NCBI GenBank assembly: GCA_012719445.1
Contig: JAAYAH010000083.1
Coordinates: 1-49,110, forward strand
Direction: 5' to 3'
DNA: 49,110 bases
From: Actinomycetales bacterium
Lineage (GTDB): Bacteria; Actinomycetota; Actinomycetes; Actinomycetales; Kineosporiaceae
In this document: one piece after another, positions 25,403-33,639 of the stretch
How the letters are laid out: every line of letters starts with the position of its first letter
Numbering within the stretch: the first letter of the stretch is position 1
The notes under the pieces: model-generated
What the model saw: the letters and a program-made list of their open reading frames with translations, nothing else
Database searches by the model: none
Told to the model about the DNA's origin: nothing
Position numbers and translations under genes: made by a program

Positions 25403-25861
25403 TCACTCGCCGCGCCGGCTGCCCCGCTGCAGCAGTCCGAGCTGCTCGGCCGCCAGGACGGTGGCGCGGGCGTCCCGGTCGAGGGCCGCCTGCTCGTGCC
25501 CGGCGCTCAGCCCGAACTGGAACTCCAGGAACTCCCCCGCCGCGGTCTCGATCGTGATCTCGTCGCTGACGCACCCCGAGGCGGTGTGCCGCTGCGGGTA
25601 GACGGAGACGATGTCCCCCGGTGCCACCCACTGGTCACAGGTCGAGAAGACGCCGACCCGGGTGATGTGAACCCCCTCCGTGGTGATGACCAGGTATCTC
25701 CGGCGGTCCACGTGGCTGCGGTACAGGTCGACGAGCTCGGCCCCCGCGGAGACCTCGCCACGGACCACCCGGAGGAGCCTGTCCGCCGTCGAGCGCCTCG
25801 CCCCCTGCGCTCTCGCCGCACGGCGGAGATCGGCCGGGAGGCCACCGTCACGCACGCCCAT
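25403..25861 (-). CDS. Hypothetical protein, possibly PH-like
   Basis: 152 residues from ATG 25861 with GGAGAGG upstream. The N-terminal helix is basic (LPADLRRAARAQGARRS). The central region is beta-rich (RRYLVITTEGVHITRVGVFS, GDIVSVYPQRHTASG, DEITIETAAGEFLEFQFG) and reads like a small PH-type domain ending in a helix (DRDARATVLAAEQLGLL). No TM or signal peptide. It lies immediately upstream of and codirectional with the DUF4326 gene. Function unknown. Confidence 0.65.
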   Translation of the reverse strand: MGVRDGGLPADLRRAARAQGARRSTADRLLRVVRGEVSAGAELVDLYRSHVDRRRYLVITTEGVHITRVGVFSTCDQWVAPGDIVSVYPQRHTASGCVSDEITIETAAGEFLEFQFGLSAGHEQAALDRDARATVLAAEQLGLLQRGSRRGE

Positions 25862-26013
25862 CGCCTGCGCCTCTCCTGCCGTGGCCACCGCTGGTCGCCG
25901 CACCGAGAAACGAATCCGGACATGAAGCCCGCGGAATACTACCCCTGGGTCCCGGCCCTCTCAAGATCGAGTGGAACGGCGTTCATCGTCACGGCGCCCC
26001 CGTGACCCCTTCC

Positions 26014-27087
26014 CTACGACCCCTTCCCCGTGGCCTCTTCACCCGTGGCCTCGTTCCCCGGGAGCCGGATGAGCTGCTCGATCGCGGGACCGCAGTCGGG
26101 ATTCGGGGAGATGTAGTGACGGTTCCGCAGCCGATCGAGCAGCGGGATCCGCCCCCGCAGCTGCGTGCTCTCGTTGTGACAGACATAGCGGTTCAGGACC
26201 AGGGACTTCTCCAACCGCATGACGTACCGGGTCCCGCTGTGCAGGACCGTGTAGTCGGTGAGGCTCTCGTCGACGACGTGTCCGATGAAGGGCTCACCGG
26301 ACGAGGCGATCTCCACCGGCCCGTACGCCCCGGTCTCGAGCTTCTGACCGGCGGAGACGACCGGCGCCTTGACGACGAACACCTCGGCCGAGGTCCACGG
26401 CGACTCCAGGGTGTCGACGAACCCCAGCAGCAGCAGGCAGCCGCCGAGGTAGAGGAACGAGTGACCCCGCAGGATCCGCAACCGCGCGGTGGAGACCCGG
26501 TGCCTGCCCAGCCGGAGGGACGCCGGCACCCGCCTCACCCAGAACTCGATCGACGTGGACACGGCGAGCAGGGCGAGACCGAGGAGGTGGTACTCCACCG
26601 GGGTCATCAGCGCGGTGATCACCACGATCGCGACGATGAGGGGCCAGGTCTCCCGATGGATCCGCCGGTTCCACACCCCGGTGAACCACACGGTCCCGTA
26701 GGCCAGGATCGCCATGGTCGGGTAGACGTAGAGGGCGAGGGTGCCCAGCACCACCTGCTCCGGCGCGCTGACGATGAGCGCCGTGGTCGTCGTCGTCGAG
26801 AACCGGGAGACCCCGTAGACCTTGATCAGGCAGAGCAGCCCGATGAAGGTCGAACTGTAGGCCGCGAACTCCTTGATGCTGATCCCGGGAACCCGGGCCC
26901 CGGTGGTGGAGGCGTCTCTCATGGTGGAGGCGTCTCTCGTGGTGGAGGCGTCTTCCGTGGTGGAGGCGTCTTCCGTGGTGGAGGCGTCTTCCGTGGTGGA
27001 CGGCCGTGCGAGGAGACCCTGGCCCGTCGTCGCCGCGCTGCGGGGCTTCGGCGGCCCGGGAGTTGCGGGCCTCCTACCTGTTCCCAC
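26014..27087 (-). CDS. Integral membrane protein with N-terminal (ASTTED)n repeat
   Basis: About 357 residues. Start GTG 27087 was chosen because AGGAGA lies six bases upstream; no SD precedes the internal ATG 26922. A cytoplasmic N-terminus (~1-65) ends in a hexapeptide repeat ASTTED/ASTTRD. Then come about five TM segments (AYSSTFIGLLCLIKVYG, VVLGTLALYVYPTMAILAYG, WPLIVAIVVITALMTPVEYHLLGLALLAV, FLYLGGCLLLLGFV), followed by a C-terminal soluble domain of ~150 residues with a CHNES...PDCGPAIEQL Cys pair. No family recognised. Short poly-Thr (FSTTTTTAL) lies between TMs. Function unknown. Confidence 0.75.
   Translation of the reverse strand: MGTGRRPATPGPPKPRSAATTGQGLLARPSTTEDASTTEDASTTEDASTTRDASTMRDASTTGARVPGISIKEFAAYSSTFIGLLCLIKVYGVSRFSTTTTTALIVSAPEQVVLGTLALYVYPTMAILAYGTVWFTGVWNRRIHRETWPLIVAIVVITALMTPVEYHLLGLALLAVSTSIEFWVRRVPASLRLGRHRVSTARLRILRGHSFLYLGGCLLLLGFVDTLESPWTSAEVFVVKAPVVSAGQKLETGAYGPVEIASSGEPFIGHVVDESLTDYTVLHSGTRYVMRLEKSLVLNRYVCHNESTQLRGRIPLLDRLRNRHYISPNPDCGPAIEQLIRLPGNEATGEEATGKGS
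26903..27000 (-). repeat. 18-base minisatellite, five units plus partial
   Basis: Units GTGGTGGAGGCGTCTTCC (plus strand) at 26903, 26921, 26939, 26957 and 26975, with a partial unit at 26993. Three units are identical; the two nearest the TM region read CTC instead of TCC, and one of these also starts with A. They encode ASTTED/ASTTRD/ASTMRD. Confidence 0.9.
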
Positions 27088-27325
27088 CACGGTTCTCCTC
27101 ACGGGACGGTGCCGTCCGGTGCCGGGAACCGCGCAGTCCCCAGCCGCCCCGCCCCCATCCGGTCCTGGCCGGATGCCGTCCGGTCCGGCCGTCGAGGACC
27201 AGCACGTCGGAGGGCGCCGCCGGGTCGGAACGGAGCCAGGCGTCCGGTTGCGACCGGCGGAGGACGGCAGGGAACGGATGGGAGTTGTCCGTTCCGTCGC
27301 GGCCGGTGGTGTCGCTGTCGAACAC
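27074..27325 (-). CDS. Possible small protein overlapping the membrane-protein start
   Basis: 83 codons from GTG 27325 with AGGGGGG eight bases upstream. It ends at 27074, overlapping the start of the membrane protein gene (27087) by 14 bases, an arrangement suited to translational coupling. The N-terminal ~50 residues (HPFPAVLRRSQPDAWLRSDP) look protein-like; the Arg/Gly-rich C-terminal part does not. No family recognised; may be spurious. Confidence 0.35.
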   Translation of the reverse strand: MFDSDTTGRDGTDNSHPFPAVLRRSQPDAWLRSDPAAPSDVLVLDGRTGRHPARTGWGRGGWGLRGSRHRTAPSREENRGGNR

Positions 27326-27640
27326 GGCTCGATCCCCCCTGAGGCACGCGTCCGGCGCCCCCGCCGGACCTGGTCCCTACATCGGCCCGCGGGCAGGTGA
27401 CTTGAGACGTGGGCAGACACCCCGGTCCGGCGACCCGGTCCGACGCCCCCGTCCGGCGGCCCTGTCCGGCACGCCGATCCTGCACGCCGATCCGGCACCG
27501 CGCGGATCACCCGGCGCGACGCCCTCGGGCCGGTCCGGCACGGCGACCCGCCGGCGGCGTCCTGCGCCGGCGGGTCGGGCACACCCCTGCCACCACTGGT
27601 GACTTTTCGTGATGGCTCCGGTCGACAGCCTAGTGACGAC
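27326..27640. other. Non-coding GC-rich spacer
   Basis: Irregular CGGTCCGGC / GCCGATCC motifs repeat without a clear period. No convincing gene, hairpin or promoter was seen; it separates the membrane-protein unit from the GH26 regulatory region. Confidence 0.5.
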
Positions 27641-27644
27641 GATG

Positions 27645-27657
27645 TGGAAGCCTTCCA
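27645..27657. promoter_or_regulatory. Upstream palindrome TGGAAG-C-CTTCCA
   Basis: Perfect 6-1-6 arms identical to those of the 14-base palindrome at 27774. Likely a second LacI-family operator half-turn variant, ~470 bases before the GH26 start. Confidence 0.5.
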
Positions 27658-27711
27658 GTCTGATCAGAACGATCGCAAGATCATCTAGAGGGAGATCCAT
27701 TCGGCCCCCTG

Positions 27712-27717
27712 TTGACA
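27712..27717 (+). promoter_or_regulatory. Consensus -35 hexamer TTGACA upstream of GH26
   Basis: Exact TTGACA lies between the two TGGAAG palindromes. A convincing -10 is not obvious (CATGCA at a ~20-base spacing is the nearest), so the promoter is tentative. Confidence 0.35.
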
Positions 27718-27773
27718 CAGGTCACTGCGGTGTTCCACCATGCATTCTCGACGCCGCTGAATCGCAAACTCTA

Positions 27774-27787
27774 TGGAAGCGCTTCCA
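27774..27787. promoter_or_regulatory. cre/CebR-like operator TGGAAGCGCTTCCA
   Basis: Perfect 14-base palindrome with a central CG, the hallmark of LacI/GalR-family operators. It resembles Bacillus cre (TGAAAGCGCTTTCA) and streptomycete CebR-type sites. Located ~340 bases before the GH26 gene and ~57 after TTGACA. A repressor released by manno- or cello-oligosaccharide is inferred; no intact LacI regulator gene lies in the window. Confidence 0.7.
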
Positions 27788-28126
27788 CATCCATACCCCT
27801 GATGCGATTCGGAGAGACCCTCTTGTTCGCCAGTTCCTCACCGCATGGTCACGAAGCGTGATGCACATGCGTCCGCTGCACGACCCCGGTGAGGCCCGCC
27901 GCATGGCCGGGCCACGAGGCACCCCCCGCCCCTCGGTCCCTGGTTCCGCTCCCCGACGGAGCCGACCGGGCAGAGGGCAGGGGGCCGTCGCGGCAGCTCG
28001 GCCGTGCCCCGGACGTGAGGGGCCGCCGTCTCCGGCGGCCGGACTCGCGCAGGTCCTGACCTGTGGCCGCAACGGCCTCGGACACGTGCACGGCCCGTCT
28101 CGTCGTGCCCGAACGATGGAGGAGAC

Positions 28127-29635
28127 ATGACCCGCTGGATCAGGTTCGGGCACGCCCGGACCGTGGTCGCCGTTCTCACGGCAGGCCTGGTGCTCGGCTC
28201 CGGCCTGAGCATGTCCGCACCAGCAACGGCCGCGGACGCCTCGACGAAGTACTTCGCGGCGTTCCGGGAGGCGACGCCCACGTCGATCGCTTCCCAGGTG
28301 ACCGCTCAGAACGGCATCGCTCCCGCGAGCGTCATGTGGTTCGACTCCTGGTCGACGAACAACGCGTTCCCCGTGTCCGAGGCCAAGGCCCTGTGGGCCC
28401 AGGGCATCCTCCCCCACTACACCTGGGAGCCCTGGAACCCCAGCCTCGGGGTCAGCGACACCGGACAGATCCACCTGCAGGACATCATCAACGGCAGCTG
28501 GGACAGCTACATCAGGGCGCGGGGTGCCGAGTTCGCCTCGGCCGGCGTGCCGCTCATGGTGCGCTGGGGCCACGAGTTCAACGGCAACTGGTACCCCTGG
28601 GGCATCGCCAACAACAGCAACAACCCGGCGCTCTACGTCAGTGCCTACCGCCACGTGCACGACGTCGTGACGGCGGCCGGTGCCACCAACGTGCAGTGGA
28701 TCTGGGCGTACAACAACGGCTCGTCCCCCAACGAGTCCTGGAACGACCCGGCGCGGGCCTACCCCGGTGACGCCTACGTCGACTGGGTCGGCATCGACGG
28801 CTACAACTGGGGCATCGCGCCGTCCTGGGACCCCTCCGGCAACTACTGGACCAGCTTCGACTCCATGATCTCCAGCGCCTACTCCCAGGCCCGCAGCATC
28901 GCCCCGCGGCGTCCGGTGACGGTCTCCGAGTTCGCCTCCACCGAGGACGGCGGCAACAAGGCCCAGTGGATGAACGAGATGAACTCCACGCTGGCCTCCG
29001 GCCGCTACCCCGACCTGAAGCTGCTGACCTACTTCGACATCAACAAGGAAGAGATGTGGTCGGCCGCCTCGTCGTCCGCCAGCCTCTCCGCCTTCCTCTC
29101 CTGGGTGAAGCAGCCGTACATGAACGGCAGGGGCAGCGACCTGGCCCAGGTGGCCGGTCAGTACAAGGGCACCACCACGACCACCACGACCACGACGCGG
29201 CCCACCACCACGACCACCACGACCACGACGCGGCCCACCACCACGACCACCACGACCACCACGCGGCCCACCACCACCACGACCACGACGACCACGACGC
29301 GGCCCACCACGACGACAACCACGACGACCTCCGGTGGTGGCCGGAGCTGCACGGCGGCGTACACCCTGAACAGCTCGTGGCCGGGCGGGTTCGTCGCGAA
29401 CATCACCGTGACCGCGGGTAGTTCTGCGATCAGCGGCTGGCGGGTCACCATGACCCTGCCGAGCGGCGCGTCGGTGAACAACCTGTGGAACGGCACCGCC
29501 TCCGGCACCACAGGCACCGTCACGGTCAGCAACGCCCCCTACAACGGCCAGCTGTCGGCCGGACAGTCGGCCTCGTTCGGCTTCGTCGGCGGCGGCACCG
29601 GCAGCGGCGCGACCGTCAGCTGCACCGTCGGCTGA
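28127..29635 (+). CDS. Secreted GH26 beta-mannanase with C-terminal CBM2
   Basis: 502 residues; ATG 28127 follows GGAGGAG. Signal peptide ~1-36 (TVVAVLTAGLVLGSGLSM...ATA). GH26 catalytic domain ~40-335 with acid/base Glu150 in RWGHEFNGNWYPW and nucleophile Glu268 in TVSEFAS; HYTWEPWNP is also typical. Expected activity is endo-1,4-beta-mannan hydrolysis, though some GH26 enzymes act on other beta-glucans. A linker of five Arg-Pro-separated poly-Thr blocks (~345-405) leads to a CBM2 (~407-502: SCTAAYTLNSSWPGGFVANI, SGWRVTMTLPSG, NAPYNG, SFGFVGGG, VSCTVG). Single-gene unit with cre-like operators upstream and a terminator downstream. Confidence 0.96.
   Translation: MTRWIRFGHARTVVAVLTAGLVLGSGLSMSAPATAADASTKYFAAFREATPTSIASQVTAQNGIAPASVMWFDSWSTNNAFPVSEAKALWAQGILPHYTWEPWNPSLGVSDTGQIHLQDIINGSWDSYIRARGAEFASAGVPLMVRWGHEFNGNWYPWGIANNSNNPALYVSAYRHVHDVVTAAGATNVQWIWAYNNGSSPNESWNDPARAYPGDAYVDWVGIDGYNWGIAPSWDPSGNYWTSFDSMISSAYSQARSIAPRRPVTVSEFASTEDGGNKAQWMNEMNSTLASGRYPDLKLLTYFDINKEEMWSAASSSASLSAFLSWVKQPYMNGRGSDLAQVAGQYKGTTTTTTTTTRPTTTTTTTTTRPTTTTTTTTTRPTTTTTTTTTTRPTTTTTTTTSGGGRSCTAAYTLNSSWPGGFVANITVTAGSSAISGWRVTMTLPSGASVNNLWNGTASGTTGTVTVSNAPYNGQLSAGQSASFGFVGGGTGSGATVSCTVG
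29170..29330 (+). repeat. Poly-Thr/Arg-Pro linker repeat in the mannanase
   Basis: Four CGGCCC (Arg-Pro) punctuation marks separate runs of eight to ten ACC/ACG Thr codons, spacing ~33-36 bases. Extended, probably O-glycosylated linker and a likely hot spot for length change. Confidence 0.9.
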
Positions 29636-29675
29636 CCACGGCAGAGTCGTCACGGTGCTCCGGGGTGCCGTGACG

Positions 29676-29723
29676 GTGGGGCGGGACGAGGAGCGACGCC
29701 GGTCGGCTCCCGTCCCGCCCCAC
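29676..29723 (+). terminator. Terminator hairpin after mannanase
   Basis: GTGGGGCGGGACG pairs with CGTCCCGCCCCAC; inside, GGAGC pairs with GCTCC, with one bulged base. Located 40 bases after the stop. Confidence 0.8.
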
Positions 29724-29806
29724 GCGGTCTCCCGCCCGGTCCCGACGCCGGACGTCGTCCGGGGGAACGGGAACCGACCGCCCGGGTGCTGCCTAGGGTT
29801 GGCGAC

Positions 29807-30910
29807 GTGGTCGACGATGTCGCGATGGTCCCGCTGGAGCGGTTCGCCCGTCGCCTGCGGGACTGGCGCCGACGCTGCGGCCAGCCGTCGCTCCGGTCCC
29901 TGGAGGCCCTGACCGCGCAGGTCGGACGGCGCTACGCGCGGGCGACGATCGCCGCGGCGCTGGCTGCCAGGAGCCGACCCGACTGGACGTTCGTCGAGGT
30001 GTTCGTCCGCGCCTGCGCCCGGCACGGGGGGCGGACGACCGAGGCGGGAGGGCTGCCGGACCTGGGCGACTGGCAGCGGGCGCACCAGCAGCTGCTCTGG
30101 GACCTCAGCGCGAGCCTCGGGGACGGGCCGAGCCGTCGCCCCGCCGGGGCGCTGCGGTGCACGCTGCCGCCGTGCACCTCAGCGTTCACCGGCCGGGCCG
30201 GTCAGGTCGAGGCGGTACTCGCGGCCCTGGACCACGGGACCGGCGAGCGCGCCCCGGTGCGATGCGTCACCGTGCACGGACGGGCCGGGGTCGGCAAGAC
30301 CGCGTTCGCCGTCCAGCTCGCCCACCGGCTCCGGACCGGCTACCCCGACGGCCAGTTCTTCCTCGACCTCCACGGCAGCGACCCCGGTCGCCCGGCGACA
30401 CCGGCCACCGCGCTGGCGAGCCTGCTCGGGGGAACCGGCGACGACCCCGGCTCCCTGCCCGACGCCCTCGGACGTCGCACCGCCGCGTGGCGGGACCGGG
30501 TCCGCGACCGCCGGGTCCTCCTGGTCCTCGACGACGCCGCGAGCGCCGACCAGGTGATCCCCCTGCTCCCGACCGGCGCGTCGCTGACCCTGGTCACCAG
30601 CCGCGCTCCGGTGACCGGGCAGCTCCCGGCGACCCTTCCGGTGCCCCTGGACGCCCTGCCCCCGGCGGAGGCCGGGCAGTTGTTCCTTCGCCTCGCCCCG
30701 CACGTCGCCGCCGACCCGGAGGACGTCGCCGGGCTGGTGACGTTGTGCGGATGCCTCCCTTCGGCGATCTCACGCCTGGCCGGGCAGGCCGTCCGGCATC
30801 CCACCTGGACGATCGCCGAGCTCGCCGGTGAGGCCCGGTCAGCCGATCGCCGCGATCTCGGCGGCGAGCTCGGCGGCCTCGCCCGCTCCGATGCGCCGGA
30901 AGATCTCTGA
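29807..30910 (+). CDS. Truncated NB-ARC regulator lacking WHD/TPR half
   Basis: About 367 residues. GTG 29807 lies 7 bases after TAGGGT (29794-29799), consistent with a leaderless start. The N-terminal ~100 residues (CGQPSLRSLEALTAQVGRRY, SRPDWTFVEVFVRACARHGG) form the XRE-like domain of AfsR-type NB-ARC proteins. P-loop HGRAGVGKTAFAVQL is at ~155-170; kinase-2 RRVLLVLDD and GLP-like GCLPSAIS follow. Homology to the facing paralogue stops at GEAR, precisely where that gene's stop codon begins (30839). The last 24 residues are antisense to the paralogue's 3' end. The winged-helix and TPR parts are missing, so it is probably non-functional or a dominant-negative fragment. Confidence 0.8.
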   Translation: MVDDVAMVPLERFARRLRDWRRRCGQPSLRSLEALTAQVGRRYARATIAAALAARSRPDWTFVEVFVRACARHGGRTTEAGGLPDLGDWQRAHQQLLWDLSASLGDGPSRRPAGALRCTLPPCTSAFTGRAGQVEAVLAALDHGTGERAPVRCVTVHGRAGVGKTAFAVQLAHRLRTGYPDGQFFLDLHGSDPGRPATPATALASLLGGTGDDPGSLPDALGRRTAAWRDRVRDRRVLLVLDDAASADQVIPLLPTGASLTLVTSRAPVTGQLPATLPVPLDALPPAEAGQLFLRLAPHVAADPEDVAGLVTLCGCLPSAISRLAGQAVRHPTWTIAELAGEARSADRRDLGGELGGLARSDAPEDL

Positions 30911-33553
30911 TGCCTCGCCCAGCCTCCGGCGCGCCTCGACGAGGTCTCCGTCGGCGAGCGCGCACCGCCCCAGCCCGGCGAGGGCATGGGCCTGGTCCCA
31001 CGGGCTGTCCATCGTCCGGCAGACGCCGAGGGCCTGCTCGTGGCGGCGTCTCGCCTCCGCCACGTCCCCGCGGAGCCGCTGCGCCCACCCGAGGTCGTTG
31101 AGGGCGACCACCTCCCCGCCGCGGTCCCCCAGCTCGCGGTAGCCGGCCACGGCGGTCTCCAGGTCGCGCACCGCGTCCTCGTGCTCGCCCTCGAGGCACC
31201 GGACCGCCCCGAGGGCGGTGATGCTGTTCGCCCTGCCGAGCCGGTCGCCGAGGTCGGTGTAGAGCTCCAGCGCCCGCAGCAGTGCCCGACGGCTGTCCAC
31301 GTGCTCCCCCACTCTGCGGAGCACCGTGCCGAGGAAGAAGAGGACGTTGGCCTGGCCGCCCCGGTTCCCCAGGCCGACATGGAGCTCCAGGGCGCCGTCC
31401 AGGCACTCCCGCGCCCCCTGGTGGTCGCCGGTGAAGCGCCGGACGGCGCCCAGGTGGGTCAGGACGTTCGCCTCGCCGCCCCTGTTCCCGCAGCTCCGGT
31501 AGATCTCCAGTGCCTCGGCCAGGGCCGTCTCGGCCCCCGGGTAGTCCCCGCTCAGCCGGCGCAGGTCCCCGAGATCGGCGAGCACGTTCGCCCGGCCCAG
31601 CGGATCGTCCAGCCGCCGGTAGGCCGCAAGGGCACGGTCCAGCCGTTCCGCGGACGCGGCGTAGTCCCCGGTGACCAGCCGCACGTTGCCGATCAGGGCG
31701 AGGGCGTTGGCCTCGCCCCGCCCTTCGGCGACGTCCCGGTAGCCGGCCAGGGCCGCCGTCAGGGCCGCCACCGCGCCGTCGTAGTCACCCGCGAGACGCC
31801 GGACGGTCCCGAGCGCCGTCAGGGCGTTGGCCTCCTCGACACCGTCCCCGAGGGACCGGGCGAGATCGGCGGCGACGGCGTGCAGGGCCAGGGCCCGCGT
31901 CCAGGGACCGTCCAGCCGGAGGAGCTCGGTGAGCCCCGCCGTGAGCGCGAGGACCCGGCGTGGTTCCCGGGTGGTCCCGAGGCAGGAGAGCAGGTTGTCC
32001 CGCTCCGCCCGGAGCCAGGCGAGCGCCCGGTGGGCGTCGACGAGGTCGGGCAGCTCGACCCCTCGTCCCGGGACGGCGGCCCGCCCCGGTGCCGGTCGTG
32101 CCGGTCCCACCGGCCGGGTCTGCCGCGCGAGGCGAGCGTCCGCGACGGCGGCGGCCTGCTGGTAGTGGTCGAGCAGGCGGGCCTCGGCCGCCCGCCGCTC
32201 CGGCTCCGGGTCGGCGGCGACGAGCCGGCGCGCGAACGAGCGGATGAGGTCGTGCATGGCGTAGCGGCGGTAGCCGCGTTCCACCAGCAGGCGGTCGTCG
32301 TGCAGCGCGTCCAGGTGGTCGAGGACCTCAGCCACCGGGACGCCGACCAGCGCGGCCGCGGCGTACGGGTCGGTCTCGGTGCCCGGGTGCAGCGCCAACC
32401 GCCGGAAGAGCAGCCGTCGTTGCTCGGGGAGCCGACGGTAGGAGAGGTCGAACGCGGCCGCGACCGACCGGTCGTCGTCCGCAGGGACCGTCAGCAGCCG
32501 GGACCGGGCGTCACCGATCAGCTCGGACAGGTCGGCGTCGGGGTCCCTGGCCGCCAGCCGGGCCAGGAGGGAGATCGCCAGAGGCAGCCGCCCGCACACC
32601 TGCACCAGCTCGGCGACCCGGTGCCGCTGCCGGGTCACGTGCGGCGCCAGCCGCAGGAACAGCCGGACGGCCTCGTCGGCGGACAACACGTCCAGCTGCA
32701 CCGGCACGACGCTCACCGGCAGCCCGCCGAGGAACCGGCGACTGGTCACCAGGACCAGGCAGGCAGCTCCGCCGGGCAGCAGCAGCGGTGCGACCTGGTC
32801 CCCGTCGACGGCGTCGTCCAACACCAGGAGGACTCGCCGGCCCGCCATCCGGTCCCGCCAGGTCCGGACCCGTTCCTCCACGCCGTCGGGCAGGTGGCGA
32901 GGATCGAGCCCCTCGCCGACGAGCAGCGCCCCGAGGGCCTCCCCCGGGGAGACGGGGACGCGCCCCGGCGTGTGGGCGTGCAGGTCCAGGAACAGCTGAC
33001 CGTCGGGGAACCGCTCCCGCAGCAGGTTCGCGACGTGGATCGCGAGCGCGGTCTTGCCGACCCCGGGCATCCCGTCGATGGCGTGGATGGCCACGACCCC
33101 GCCTGCGCCGGCGATCTCCACCACCGATCGGGAGATCGCCTCCACCTGTTCCTGCCGGCCGACGAACAACCGGGGATCGGCGGCGGGCAGGGAGCAGCGG
33201 AGCGCCGTCGCGGCCTCCGTCGCCTGCCGCCGGCCCTCGCGCTGCTCACGCAGCTGCACCAGCATCTCCCGGTGGGCATGGCGCCACGGATCGAGGTCGA
33301 GGCGCTCGAGCTCCTCGGCCCGCAGGCCGCCGTGCAGCGCGCAGGCCCGGACGAACACCTCGACGAACTCCCAGTCGGGCCGGCTCCGGCCCGCGAGGAC
33401 GTCGGAGAGCGAGGAGCGCCCGTACCGCCAGCCCACGCGCTCGGTCAGTGCCTCGAGGGTACGCAGGGAGGGGTTGCCCGCCTGCTCACGGCAGGCACGC
33501 AACCGGGCGGCGAGACCGGCGGCCTCTCCGGACGGCACCGGGTCCGCACTCAC
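30839..33553 (-). CDS. NB-ARC/TPR signal-transduction ATPase (AfsR-like, no SARP domain)
   Basis: About 904 residues from GTG 33553 (33559 possible). XRE-like N-terminal domain ~10-100 (GNPSLRTLEALTERVGWRYG, SRPDWEFVEVFVRACALHGG). NB-ARC: P-loop GMPGVGKTALAIH at 161-173, RRVLLVLDDAVDGDQV, VLVTSRRFLGGL, GRLPLAISLL. Winged-helix region ~350-450 contains MHD (RYAMHDLIRSF). TPR repeats from ~500 to the C-terminus have periodic ANALTALGTVRRLAGDYDGA-type motifs, about nine of them. STAND-family switch proteins of this type couple ligand sensing to regulation; the target is unknown. The frame is open upstream, but that stretch shadows the HEAT-EF-Ts gene. Convergent, 72-base overlap with the truncated paralogue. 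Confidence 0.93.
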   Translation of the reverse strand: MSADPVPSGEAAGLAARLRACREQAGNPSLRTLEALTERVGWRYGRSSLSDVLAGRSRPDWEFVEVFVRACALHGGLRAEELERLDLDPWRHAHREMLVQLREQREGRRQATEAATALRCSLPAADPRLFVGRQEQVEAISRSVVEIAGAGGVVAIHAIDGMPGVGKTALAIHVANLLRERFPDGQLFLDLHAHTPGRVPVSPGEALGALLVGEGLDPRHLPDGVEERVRTWRDRMAGRRVLLVLDDAVDGDQVAPLLLPGGAACLVLVTSRRFLGGLPVSVVPVQLDVLSADEAVRLFLRLAPHVTRQRHRVAELVQVCGRLPLAISLLARLAARDPDADLSELIGDARSRLLTVPADDDRSVAAAFDLSYRRLPEQRRLLFRRLALHPGTETDPYAAAALVGVPVAEVLDHLDALHDDRLLVERGYRRYAMHDLIRSFARRLVAADPEPERRAAEARLLDHYQQAAAVADARLARQTRPVGPARPAPGRAAVPGRGVELPDLVDAHRALAWLRAERDNLLSCLGTTREPRRVLALTAGLTELLRLDGPWTRALALHAVAADLARSLGDGVEEANALTALGTVRRLAGDYDGAVAALTAALAGYRDVAEGRGEANALALIGNVRLVTGDYAASAERLDRALAAYRRLDDPLGRANVLADLGDLRRLSGDYPGAETALAEALEIYRSCGNRGGEANVLTHLGAVRRFTGDHQGARECLDGALELHVGLGNRGGQANVLFFLGTVLRRVGEHVDSRRALLRALELYTDLGDRLGRANSITALGAVRCLEGEHEDAVRDLETAVAGYRELGDRGGEVVALNDLGWAQRLRGDVAEARRRHEQALGVCRTMDSPWDQAHALAGLGRCALADGDLVEARRRLGEASEIFRRIGAGEAAELAAEIAAIG

Positions 33554-33608
33554 GGGCACGCAGTCAACTGCGACGCCCCACCCCCCGGCAAGAGTCGGCG
33601 GTTCGGCC

Positions 33609-33639
33609 TTGAACCTCTCGCTGGGTGAGGTCCTAGCGT
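33609..33639 (+). promoter_or_regulatory. MerR-type promoter: TTGAAC-N19-TAGCGT with spacer dyad
   Basis: -35 TTGAAC (33609-33614) and -10 TAGCGT (33634-33639) are separated by 19 bases, the abnormal spacing typical of MerR-activated promoters. A dyad ACCTC-N9-GAGGT (33613-33631) fills the spacer. The ATG at 33648 lies 8 bases after the -10, suggesting a leaderless mRNA. A MerR-family gene (36285-35179) belongs to the same locus. Confidence 0.65.

Noticed and set aside
27377-27718. 113-codon minus-strand frame beginning with a plausible-looking N-terminus
   Set aside because: It overlaps the mannanase regulatory palindrome, has no SD and turns into Arg/Gly/Pro shadow sequence.
29170-29330. 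Possible CRISPR-like regular repeat
   Set aside because: Units are coding Thr codons in frame with the mannanase, there are no unique spacers, and the run is an interdomain linker.
30986-33628. 880-codon plus-strand frame
   Set aside because: Exact shadow of the NB-ARC/TPR gene in a GC-rich genome; Pro/Arg/Glu/Gly-rich with no recognisable domain.
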